Shown here: positions 46,957 to 57,300 of the stretch, piece by piece
Layout of the letters: each line of letters opens with the position of its first letter
How positions within the stretch are numbered: the first letter of the stretch is position 1
Origin: Isoetes taiwanensis
Lineage: Eukaryota > Streptophyta > Lycopodiopsida > Isoetales > Isoetaceae
Assembly (NCBI GenBank): GCA_021234155.1
Contig: JAJEKV010000039.1
Span: 4,942,745 to 5,006,744 of the forward strand
Length of the DNA: 64,000 bases
Direction: 5' to 3'
The notes under the pieces: model-generated
Databases searched by the model: none
Seen by the model: the letters and a program-made list of their open reading frames with translations, nothing else
Told to the model about the DNA's origin: nothing
Translations under genes and position numbers: made by a program

Positions 46957-48721
46957 AGGGATATGGAATTCCCCATTTGCTGAAGGGAAGTGGCGTGGCG
47001 ACCGGCGTCAAGGGTAGAGTGTCACGGGCCGTGGGCCGTCCTACACGCTGGCAAGCATCACACGTGCGGGCGTAGGCGTGAGCGTCTTTGAAGAGCGTGG
47101 GCCAAAAATAACCAGCAAGAACGATTTTGCGTGCCGTGGTGTCACCATGAAAATGACCACCACCGAGCCCTTCATGGGCTTCTCGAACAATATCGGGGAC
47201 TTCATGAGGGAGAACACAGCGTCGAAGGACGGTATCCTTACCCTTTTTGTAAAGATGGCCTGCAACCATGGTGTAGTCACGGACCTCGCGGAGAAATTGA
47301 TGTCGACGGGATTGTCGCTTGGCTGGAGAGAGCGTGGCGTCCTCTGGTGGAAGAGCGCCTGTAAGGAGATACTGCTGAAAGTCGTGGAACCAATGTGGTG
47401 TTGCCGTGACCAGAAAGAGTTGAGCATCAGGAAAGGCGTCTGAGACTCCAGTGGAGGGATCATCTGTGTGGATGCGTGAAAGATAATCCGGGACAACATG
47501 AGATTTGCCTGCCTTGTGAACAATTTCAAAAGGTGCAAATTCTTGCAGAAGGAGGACCCAACGAGCAATGCGGCCCGCGGGCGTGGATTTGTTGATCAAA
47601 TAAAGGAGTGCTTGGTGGTCAACAAAAAATTTGATCTGACTGCCCAAAAGATAGTGACGGAAGCGTTGGACACAGAAAATTAAACCCAAGGCTTCACGTT
47701 CTGTGGCAGAGTAGTTGCGCTCAGCAGAATTTAGTTTACGGCTGGCGTATCTGTTTGGTTTGTCAGTGTGCGCATCATATTCTTGAGAAAGAACAGCTCC
47801 AATAGCAAACGCCGAGACATCTACATGGACGTGAAAGGGCTTGTCCCATTGAGGAGGAACAAGAACCGGGGCCTGAGTAAGCAAGAGCTTCAACTGTTGG
47901 AAAGCAGCATCCGCCTGGGAATTCCAAGCCCAGGTGGATTCATCACCCGTGAGTTTATGAATGGGATCTGCAATGGCTGCGAGTCCAGGAATGAAGGTGG
48001 AGTAATAATTGACCTTACCCAGGAAAGAGCGTGTCTCCTTGATATTGGCTGGTGCTTGAGCCTTGAGCACACAACTGATTTTGGCAGGATCCGTGGTGAT
48101 ACCTGCTTTGCTGACAACGTGTCCCAACAGAACACCTGAAGTGACGCAAAAGGTGCATTTCTCGGGATTGAGACTAATGCCGGACTCATCACATTTCTGA
48201 AAGACGAGTTCCAATTTATCCAAATGGTCAGCCATGGAACTGTAGGCAGAGAAGTCATCTTGAAAAATTTGCAAAAAGGGATTTTCCTTCATAAAATCAT
48301 GAAAAACTGAGAGCATGATGCGTTGAAACGTTGAGGGAGAGTTTGATAATCCAAAAGGAACCACCTTGTAGGCAAAAGTGCCCCACGGGGTGGTGAAAGT
48401 AGTTTTGAGTTGATCAGATTCTTTGATTGAGATCTGATTGTAGCCAGAAAAACCATCCATGAAGGAGTACATCTCATGGCCAGCAACCTCTTCCAGAACC
48501 TGGTCTGTGAAGGGAAGTGGAAAATGATCACGCTCCGTGGCCTGATTGAGTTTTCGGTAGTCCACGCAAACGCGGATCTTACCATTGTGTTTGAGTGCAA
48601 TGACGATGGGGCTCACCCATTCAGAATGTTTGACCTCATAGATCAAACCTGCAGCAAGGAGTTTGTCAATTTCCGCTTTGACGCGATCACGGTAATTTGG
48701 GTTGAGCCGGTACTGTCGTTG
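46904..48721 (-). CDS. pol of element M: reverse transcriptase, RNase H, integrase zinc finger, copy B
   Basis: Open for about 605 codons downstream of an amber (48724-48722). From the first Met (48646): RT with catalytic Asp in YSFMDGFSGY (residue 64) and FQDD (128-131, a variant of YxDD); RNase H with HVHVDVSAFAIGAVLSQ, SATEREAL and FFVDHQALL; the HHCC finger in HEGLGGGHFHGD and CDACQR. The frame passes PFSKWGI and ends after 22 unrelated residues (SRCH, stop 46904), so the D,D-35-E integrase core is deleted. It copies RNA to DNA in cytoplasmic particles in intact relatives. This is the best preserved pol in the window. Confidence 0.9.
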   Translation of the reverse strand, partial: QRQYRLNPNYRDRVKAEIDKLLAAGLIYEVKHSEWVSPIVIALKHNGKIRVCVDYRKLNQATERDHFPLPFTDQVLEEVAGHEMYSFMDGFSGYNQISIKESDQLKTTFTTPWGTFAYKVVPFGLSNSPSTFQRIMLSVFHDFMKENPFLQIFQDDFSAYSSMADHLDKLELVFQKCDESGISLNPEKCTFCVTSGVLLGHVVSKAGITTDPAKISCVLKAQAPANIKETRSFLGKVNYYSTFIPGLAAIADPIHKLTGDESTWAWNSQADAAFQQLKLLLTQAPVLVPPQWDKPFHVHVDVSAFAIGAVLSQEYDAHTDKPNRYASRKLNSAERNYSATEREALGLIFCVQRFRHYLLGSQIKFFVDHQALLYLINKSTPAGRIARWVLLLQEFAPFEIVHKAGKSHVVPDYLSRIHTDDPSTGVSDAFPDAQLFLVTATPHWFHDFQQYLLTGALPPEDATLSPAKRQSRRHQFLREVRDYTMVAGHLYKKGKDTVLRRCVLPHEVPDIVREAHEGLGGGHFHGDTTARKIVLAGYFWPTLFKDAHAYARTCDACQRVGRPTARDTLPLTPVATPLPFSKWGIPYPFANPLFILVCHTGSRCH

Positions 48722-48724
48722 CTA

Positions 48725-50815
48725 AACTGGACGTGCATCAGATTTGGTAGGAATGGTGAGTTCCCCCAAAGTTTTGTTGATTCCCCGAAGGTCTCGGTAG
48801 CTCCAGGCGAAAATGTGTTTGAACTTTTTGAAGAGCGTGACAGCCCTGTTACGATGGGGTGTCGGAAGATTTGCAGCAATGCGGACAGGCTGATTGTTGC
48901 CTACGTCCACAATCTCGACTTCAGGAGTCTGAATATGGGGGATAACTTCCGTGTCCTGGACAATATGAGCAGGAGGTTGAAGCATAACAGGATGCGTGGC
49001 ACTCTGCGTGGTGAAAAAGAGAGGTTGCTGAGTTTCATCAAGCAGAGGTTGCTTCATGACAGCGTGTACATCTACAGGAGCTGCAGGAGGTTCCGCATCT
49101 GAAAAGTGATCAACACGTTGGATGCGATTGCAAGGAGCCAGGTAAGGGTCAAGCAAAGCAGCCACAGCCTGGTCCTGATCAAGAGTCATTTCTCCCCAAG
49201 GATCAGCATATTCGGGGTAGGATGACAGAGGCAGACTCGCAGGTGGAGCCTGAACTTGATAGATATTCTGGGCGTCCTCAGAATCGGTGTCGGAGAGAGA
49301 GGGTTCAGCATTGTCGACGGAAATGATTTTGCCTGTTTCCAAGTCCATGGTGGCATTGAGGTGACCATCTGTGATGACTAATTGATCCGTGGCCCAGTAA
49401 TGGATACTCTTGGCCTGGCGGAGAAAAGGTCTGCCGACCAACATTTCATAATCACCTGGATCTTCTCCAGCCTTCCAAACACCAAATTCCAAGGGGAATC
49501 GGAGATCACCAATGTTGATGTGAAGAAGAGGCGTGACGCCTTGAGGTCGCGTGATATGGCCATTAGCCAATTTGATGTCATATGGGGCACGATAGAGTTG
49601 TTTGATGCCCATTTGTTTGCGGAGTTTATCCGTGATGAGATTAACTGCGCTACCTCCGTCAATTTGAACATGGTTGACTTGCTGATTGCCCACCGTGGCA
49701 TGTACCGTGGGTGTAGAGGTAGCAACAGCCCCAACCAAAACAGTCGGGAGGGGTAACTGGTCCTTGAGAGCAGGACAGAGTTTTAAAATTGTGGCAAGAC
49801 TTAGAGGAATTTTGATTTTTGCCAGCTCCTCTTGGAGTTCCAGAGGCACATGAGAAAAAGGATCAGCTGGATCCACAGGTGCTGGAGTGCGTGGTAATGA
49901 AGCAGCAACTTCTTTGAGTAGGTCAACCTCTGCAGCTATATTTGGATATGTCTGAGAGCGTGGAGGTTGAGACGTGGAAGGTGCTTCTTGTCTTTGTTGA
50001 GCTCTAGTGGTGGCATGAACATTAGCCAACGTGCGGCCTTCAGCAGCTTGCATGAGGTTCAGAATGCTTTGGCGAACTTTAGGCATGACATGCGGCATGA
50101 GTTTCTCCAAATCAGGTGCAAAGTGAACCTTTTTTTCTTCGTCATGAGGAATTGTGTCGACTGCAAAGGCAGGTTGGGTGCCATTAGGAATAATGGTTAA
50201 GGGACGTGACGCCCTGGTCTGGCGTGAAACCAAACCAACCCAATTGGATGGCTGAACTGGAGGATTAAGTGCCTGAAAAATTTCTTCCTGTGCTTGTTGA
50301 TCCATCTGAGGTTGATTGGCAGGAGCTGGTTGATAGCGTGATTGCTGAGGCGCGCGAGGTGGCTTCTTAAGAACAGGACGCGGGCCTTGTTTGCCATTAG
50401 CAATCCAGAGTTGGTAAGCCGTGAGGCGGACCGATGTGGTCTGATTGGTGCCAGGAAGCTGCACCTGCACTTGTGGAAGTTGAGGACACGCCGTGGTGGT
50501 ATGACCCCATTCTTGACAGTGATAACACTGAGCTTTAAAAGGATCAAAAGGAGGACGTGTGTTGGGTCCCCATTGTTGCGCCTGTTGCTGATAGAGTTGA
50601 CTGGGTTGCGCCTGCAGTGGTGGTTGCTGATAGTGCGATTGTGGCTGAGATGTTGTTTGCACTTGATAAACCAGTTTGTGGCGGAACGGTGTAGGATGAG
50701 TGCGAGTGCACTCTTCCGTGGCATGATTGCACATGTTGCATCTTTTACAATGAGGCGGGCCATTGGTGGAGTTGCACTCATTTGCCAAGTGGCCTTGATA
50801 TTTGCAGATATGGCA
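48725..50815 (-). CDS. Zinc knuckles and aspartic protease of element M, copy B
   Basis: About 697 codons. Three CCHC knuckles (CHICKYQGHLANEC, CKRCNMCNHATEEC, CYHCQEWGHTTTAC) bind genomic RNA. A Gln/Pro-rich linker follows, then a retropepsin-like domain with IDGGSAVNLI as the active-site loop (DGG in place of the common DSG/DTG) and LVGRPFLRQA near its end. The last residues SDARPV are followed by an in-frame TAG and then QRQYRLNPNYRDRV of the RT lead-in, so protease and RT are in one frame apart from the amber. Confidence 0.88.
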
Positions 50816-52018
50816 CTAGATCTGACTGCGCTGCGAATTGGCGTGTTGAGGTTGGACATCAGTCTGTGGAACCATGACGGGTGGAATGAAAGGGAGCTCC
50901 TGAAGAGCCATGCCATGGGAGGAAACATTGACTGAGTGATTGACAAGGTCGATAGCCTGCTCCAAAGTCTTCGGACGCAGGTATTCAGTCATGAGTCGGA
51001 TAGCTGGAGGAAGTCCTTGGAGAAACCAGACCAAAATCTGGCTCTGTGTGGGGTACTCCTTGAGTTTGCTGAGCAGAATGTGAAGACGATCTGCAAAATC
51101 CCGGGTGGACTCCGTGGGCTCTTGTTGAAGGTCATTGAGTTGCTTGAGATGAAGTTGATCATCATCCGTGGTCCCATAGTGAGAAAGAAAAGCAGTTCTC
51201 ATTGCTGACCAATCTTGTTTCCAGTGGTTTTTGTTGGACATGAGCCATTGATGAGGAGAGCCACGCAGGGTGGTGGAAAAGATGTGGAATTTCAGTTGAG
51301 GTTGAGCATGACCATTCAGGACAGCCAGAGCCTCAAATTCTTCCATGTGGGCCCCGAGCACTTTGGTCTAAGGGTTTGCCTTTCGTGTTGCCAAAAGTGG
51401 GATAAGTCAGTTTAAGGGTCTGAAAGGTAGAGGTGAAAGTGCTTGGCTGGACAGGAACAGTATAGTGATTATATTGAGGTGGAGTTGGAGGTGGTATGGT
51501 GCCTGAAAGACCCTGATGAAGGGGTTCTTTGAGGTGGAGATCTTTGGAGGTGCCGATCATTGGTTTTGAGGTCCGTAAGATTGTAAAATGGGAAGAGCGG
51601 TGGGAAATGTAGGAAAGGGAAAGTCCTGGGGAGGAGCAAAAGAGACATGTGGATATCCTTGCCCACCCGGTGGAGATGATGGTTGTGAAGGCAGAGGCGT
51701 ATGGCCAGAAGAATGATGGATGTAGGCATGTTCGGGGGTATGAAAGTAAGGTTGAGAAGGGTGAGCCTGATAGGGCTTCTGATAGTGATGAGGGGACTGA
51801 GGCTGTGAGCAATGTTTGCACGCTTGAGGTGGGGAATTTGGACGAGACATTACACGAGGGATGGGTGGCGCCGATTGAGCCCTAGACCGAATGTGGCCTC
51901 CCTCAATGTCATAAGCAGATCCATACATATCACGAACAACTTCCCGTCGCTGATGACGCTCCAAGCGAGACGCCGTCTGGGAAAGAAGTTCTTCAAGTGT
52001 GAAGTTTCGGACAGACAT
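50816..52018 (-). CDS. gag of element M, copy B
   Basis: Starts at ATG 52018 (MSVRNFTLEELLSQTASRLE). A proline-rich region follows, then a capsid domain (LKFHIFSTTLRGSPHQWL, YGTTDDDQLHLKQLNDLQQE, ILVWFLQGLPPAIRLMTEYL) of the Retrotrans_gag type. Frame changes near 51550 and near 51350 split it; the second falls where copy A reads gctcagcccac and copy B gctcggggcccac, so it may be a sequence error. The frame ends in an in-frame TAG (50818-50816) directly before the first zinc knuckle. Confidence 0.82.
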
Positions 52019-52039
52019 GGCGACAGAAGAAAGGAAAAG

Positions 52040-52065
52040 CGAATCAGACCCGGCAGCGGCGACAG
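52040..52065 (-). other. Primer-binding site of element M, copy B
   Basis: Read on the minus strand, CTGTCGCCGCTGCCGGG follows the LTR end CAAACA. It resembles the tRNA-Asp type PBS with changes in the first bases. Confidence 0.5.
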
Positions 52066-52656
52066 TGTTTGGGGTCTGGGTTCGGGAACTCCTGCAAGAC
52101 AGCCCTCGGTGAGGACCCGTGGATCTAACAGGAGAATCCGGGGGACTATGTCACGCGGGATTTGCAAGAAGAGAACAAGAAGAAGGAAACAGAACAAAAG
52201 AGAACAATGAGAGGAAAATGATAAGCTTCCTTGATATCAATGATGAACATACATGAGCTCTCACAATCGAGAGAAGACTGAACGGAGACAAGACTCAAAA
52301 CTCATCTAAAAATCATGTGCTAGCTCTACTCATATATATAGTACAATGGCCTTTGGCCCAATATAGACACCCTGACTGATCTCGGTGCCGACTCCTGGAA
52401 GGAGGCCTGATTTGCAGGAATGTTGGCGGTGCCTCTTGAAGTGCCTAGAACCACGCTGACGCTGATGCAGGCAGTGACGGGTCATCACTTGTCGCGGCGC
52501 CTCTTGGTAGCAGACCCAGGCTTTGACTGCGTGGTCTGCTGCTTGGTCTTCTGCTGGGCTTTAGACGACTGACCCGTGCCTGTCTGTGGATCCTTGGACT
52601 TGACTTGGTCCGTCGTATGCATAAATAGTCCTGTACCAGGAGGCACAAGACTAACA
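52066..52656 (-). repeat. 5' LTR of element M, copy B
   Basis: 591 bp, the cleanest of the four M LTRs. TATA-like run near 52330-52342. Confidence 0.88.
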
Positions 52657-52819
52657 AAGATTTTTATGATGGAGATTATGATATTAAAAGAGGTCGCTTT
52701 TGCTCGCGGGCTCATTCAGCCCCTCCTACTCCTCGAGTCTTCTCAGGACTGGGATCATCTCCCAATTGTCGCCATTGCTCTCAACCTCAATCTCCTCATT
52801 ACACTCCTGTGCACCAGAC
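52657..52819 (+). pseudogene. gag of retroelement P (continuation), copy B
   Basis: Begins with the duplicated AAGAT (52657-52661) and stays open: AHSAPPTPRVFSGLGSS, NCRHCSQPQSPHYTPVHQ. Removing M and one AAGAT would restore frame continuity with 43605-43694. It ends at the start of R (52820). Confidence 0.8.
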
Positions 52820-53166
52820 TGTTGTGCATTTTTTTTTGACTATTTTTGCATGATATGCTTAAATTGGTGAAATATGTGCATAAATTGAGAACAATATGGG
52901 TGTAATGTGGAGAAAATATAAAAACTGTGCCAATATTGTGGAGGAAGCATTTATGATGTACTGAAGTGGAACCTATGGACTTGAAGGAGTATTAGAGTCC
53001 TTAAGAAATATTTTCAACGGTTAATAAGTTAATGATGTGTCATGAATCTGGAAGAGCGTGGTAATTGCAAGGAGTTTAAATGGCCTAGATTTGATGTTGA
53101 GTTGGCAAGATCTAGTGAATGGATCTAAGATTGAGATTTGCTCAGATCTGGTGGCTAGGATCAAGT
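52820..53166 (+). repeat. Copia-type LTR R, left part, copy B
   Basis: Same as 10321-10670; interrupted by the giant element at 53167. Confidence 0.75.
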
Positions 53167-54303
53167 CATTAGGGCGTATTTGGGGTCTCAAAATGGCCTC
53201 GTAAGAGCCATTCCACGTCAGATTTCTTATTCTTCTCCCCAATGCCATGTAGATTACCTACCCTTCATAATTATAGATTCTCACGAATTTTGAGAGATTG
53301 CGCATTTATTGTCCCATTTTCACATATTAGAAACAAATAAAAAATATGTATGGCATTAAAGCATCGCGACTATGACTAATAATGATGGCTTATTGACATT
53401 CACAAGGTAAAAGAATTTGAATATAAAAAAGTGATGGTTGATGTTGAAAGGAGGGCACTGATGATATCCATTCCTCATTGAGAATGAAACAAGCTTGAGA
53501 TGCTCTATCGGACTTGTTCCTATATATATAGCGAATACATCTCAAAGAACAAGATGCAAAGAGGTTTGTGAAAGCCCCTAACAAAATCATTTAAGCTCAT
53601 ATGGATGCACTCAGTACATGCATACACTATGGGTCATGCACCTCCTAGGGCGCATCCACTTGGTTTTGTTAGAAATGGGACAATTATGAAGTGGACAAGG
53701 CATGGAGAAATCCTATAAGCATCCAAGGTAGCTTTTTTCATAGAAGCACTGAAAGGGGTGGAGGAAAAATAGTCACCATCCCTCTCAGATATATGACAGA
53801 ATGTAATAGCTATGCGAAAATAACTTATTGTGTCATTAGAGGAAAAATGAGATCAACTTCTGTCCCTATAAGAGAAATTCCATGTCATTTTTTCCTATTT
53901 TCCATGTCATCCTTCCCATGTAGTTAATGCACCATTTTTAACTTACCAACTCAACAACCCATCTATTTAATGAACCTAACTAATGCATCTATTTAATGAT
54001 TTTCGTTAACCCTCTTCGTAGCACCTAACTAAATTAATTACTCATCATCCACGTTTGCGAAAAATGCCAAATCGTTGACCTCCATTTCTGTGAGCTTCGC
54101 GGCAAAGCAGGATTATCCCACAAATCAATTTCAAAGTTGAGCTTCTAAATTCAGACCTCCAAAATCGAAATATGGTGCTGAGCCAAAATTCAAATATGGC
54201 GCCTCCCTGGTTGCACGGAATTTTGAAGGTTCAATTCCTTCGATTGAAATTTTTGCATTCTATTCTACCTCATCCTATTCTACCTCAATTTCTTGCTCAC
54301 ACA

Positions 54304-57300
54304 ATGACAGAAATTAGAGTCTCTTTGCCATTCAAAGATTATGCACCAGCTTGGTCCAGGAAAGGAGGTGGATTGAAGCAAAAAGTGGACGAGAACCTAC
54401 TAAGAATTTTAGGTGCAAAACATGCAGATATATGGGCAAGAGGAGACATATATCCACGGGATCCTATCACGGGCCAATTTCCTGAATTCAACTCTGTAAG
54501 TGCTTTAGTGAAGTTTAGTTGTGAAGGCAAACGTGGTTTGCTAGGTTACGGTGAGAACATGACAAACTATATTCAACAGCTTTGTTTTAGAATTCATCAG
54601 TTACATACAGTTGTAAAGGAGAAGGAGCAAGAATTAAGCACGCTAAGAGAACAAGACAAGCAATTGGCATCAAAAGTTGTAAAGCTTGAGCTGAAACTCT
54701 CTAACTTGCAACAAGATTATTCTTTGCAGACCTTTGTGATCAATCAAACTAATCGGGAATTGAGATCATCCATAAGCATGTGCAGGAAGGAAGAATGCAA
54801 AGTCAAGACTTTGGAGAAAAGGTTGCAACGCTTGAAGATGACGCCATTAGGTCTTCGGGAAAGGAATAGGAAAACAAAGCCAATTGAGTCACTAAATCCG
54901 ACTTGCGGTCAGCAAGGAGAAGAATTTATGCAATAAAGAGAGTTCTCAACACAAAAAAGGAGAAGAACAATGTTAGAGGTAACATAGGAAAGATTGTTAG
55001 AAGTATTGCAACAAAAGATGAGGTGCTGGCTATGTTGAATGATCCAAGGAATAGTTCTTTGCGTAGAGGTGTTGTGGACATGATCATGAAAGAAATTCAC
55101 TCTAAGATTGATGCAAATGAAGTGCAAGCCCATTGTGACTCATCAGATATTAGTAGAGAAGCATATAGAGTTTTGTTTAAGTCATTTCAAGATGCTCTTA
55201 AAGTATTGGGAACCAAAAAGGTTGTTGCACCTCGTCCTTATGCATTAAAGTTAATTCGAAGAAGAAGAAACGCGACTATTGATGATGTTCTAGGTGGCAT
55301 GCACTCACTCGAGTCGGGCTGCCCATTTAATAAAAGCACAAAGAAGAATAATGCATGTGAAAGTGTTGGCTTAAACGAGAACAACAATGTCTGGTTTGAC
55401 ATGGAAGCATTGCTAAGATTCATGGTTGTCTTTTATCAGGTATGCGCATTTGACTCATTTGAAGTCTGATTTTGATTTTATTTGGATCACATTTGCAAGT
55501 TTTGCCATGCCTTAGTTGGAAAAAATGTTTTAAATTTTACGAAAGCTTGCACTTTTTGCTGCCATTTGCTTTTGTGACGAGGTTGTACCTGCAACAGAGA
55601 TCTAGGATTGCGAGCATGAACTCTCACTTGGCTTCAATTACCGTGGAATACTTCAGATAATACTATATGAATCTTTTTTGGGTTGCCCCTAGGGGGGCAA
55701 ACCCTCGTTTATGTGGGTTTGTGGGATATACTGAGTATATGCTAGAATATACTTAGTATATGTTGATGACTGCTAAAAACCCTTTGTTCCCTGTAAATGC
55801 ACGGTCAGTTGCGTTGTGGATCAAGGATGTTCTGGACCGGGTAACTGGCAGCTCCAATCTGATGAATACGAACACATCAGGGAGCGATAAATTTGCTTAT
55901 GGCTATATAGAAAAAAGAGTTCCGGAATTAGAAACAGAGGGTGAGCCATAATCGGCGAGATCCTCAGAACTGTAAGCTCTATGCATCCTCTCATTCTGGT
56001 GATTTCGATTTATATTCTATGCAAAAAACCTATTTATTTAGGGATCCGAACGCGTGGAGGAAATATCTTCTGTTCACTTTGCATCTCAGCTTTGAACTTC
56101 CGTTTCAGCATCGTGTTCTTCCAAGGTACGCTTCCTCCTCTTTGTTCCACAATTCTTAACAAATTCTTTGTTCTCTCCTGTTCTAGTTTGCAAATTTATT
56201 GTTTTCTGCCCCTTTCTTCTTCGAATTGTTCTTTTTTTTTTCTCGTCTTTCAGAGGTCAATGGTTAACAATGGAAGGATTATATGATAAGAATTCCTTTT
56301 TAGAGTAACCTTATCTGGCGTCTTTTCATGAGCTAGCAGCATTTGCATAACCTTAGCAAAACTGTGTTATTTTTGTGTAGTATTGAATTGCATCGTGATG
56401 TGCAATCGCAGTTGAGACCATACAGACATCATAATCATACCTGATGTGTGCAACAGATGAATCCACGACGTCCGCTCTTTACATGGTCTGGCTTTTTCGT
56501 GATGTTTAATCATCATGTAAGATACTTATATGTTCTAGTATTTGTCTATATTGTACAGATGAATTCTCAGCTAGGTGTCCTATTCTATGTTTTATTTCCG
56601 TTTTATGTCTCACTAATTGTGGCCTTACTTCCATGCAACTCTTCTACACCAGCATTTTGCTCTAAGCCATTTTACGTGCCTTGTTATTCTATCCAAGGGC
56701 TAGATTCCACCTGCAGATGAATTCTCATCTAGGTGTCTTATTCTATGTTTTATTTCCACAAGCATTTTGCTCTGTGCCATTTTACGTGCCTTGCTATTCT
56801 ATGCAAGGGTTAGGTACAACCTGCAGCAGTGGAAGCTGCTTTGCACAATCAAAGTCCGTGCTTATTTTCGCCAGCACTCGGGTCTGATTTCTAACTACAG
56901 TAGCATGATATTTTCTGCCATGGAGTTTTCAACGATGTGAAGATATATGCTGGATAAGGAAAATCCATCTCCTGCACTGCAACATGATTCAAACACCCCT
57001 TTTCCGCACTCGAAGGTACTCTATGAATCCTGCCATGTAAAGTAATTGGAAGCCTTGTTTCAAAGTCACTGAAATTGTCATATTTCAGTCTTTTTCTCGT
57101 GCCTTACATCTGTAGTTAGTTTTAATCTTCTACTGCTTAACAATAAGTTTTTGTACCAGTGTCTTTTCTTGTGCTTGAAAAGATAGAAATTGTTACTTTT
57201 CAGTGTTTTTTTTTTGTGCCTTAGATCTTTAGTTAGTTTTAATCTTATACTGCCTAACAATAAGTTTTATGTACCAATGTCATTTCGTTTTTTTACATCT

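Larger units (their letters stand above)
43695..52656 (-). mobile_element. Ty3/gypsy LTR retrotransposon M, copy B
   Basis: 8962 bp, flanked by AAGAT (43690-43694 and 52657-52661), with LTRs at 43695-44288 and 52066-52656. The domain order on the minus strand is LTR, PBS, gag, three CCHC knuckles, protease, RT, RNase H, integrase zinc finger, ORF3, polypurine tract, LTR. The catalytic integrase core is absent, so integration would need help from another element. The right half (46900-52656) is far less disturbed than in copy A; 44000-46100 is disturbed at many CAG/CTG sites. Confidence 0.92.
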
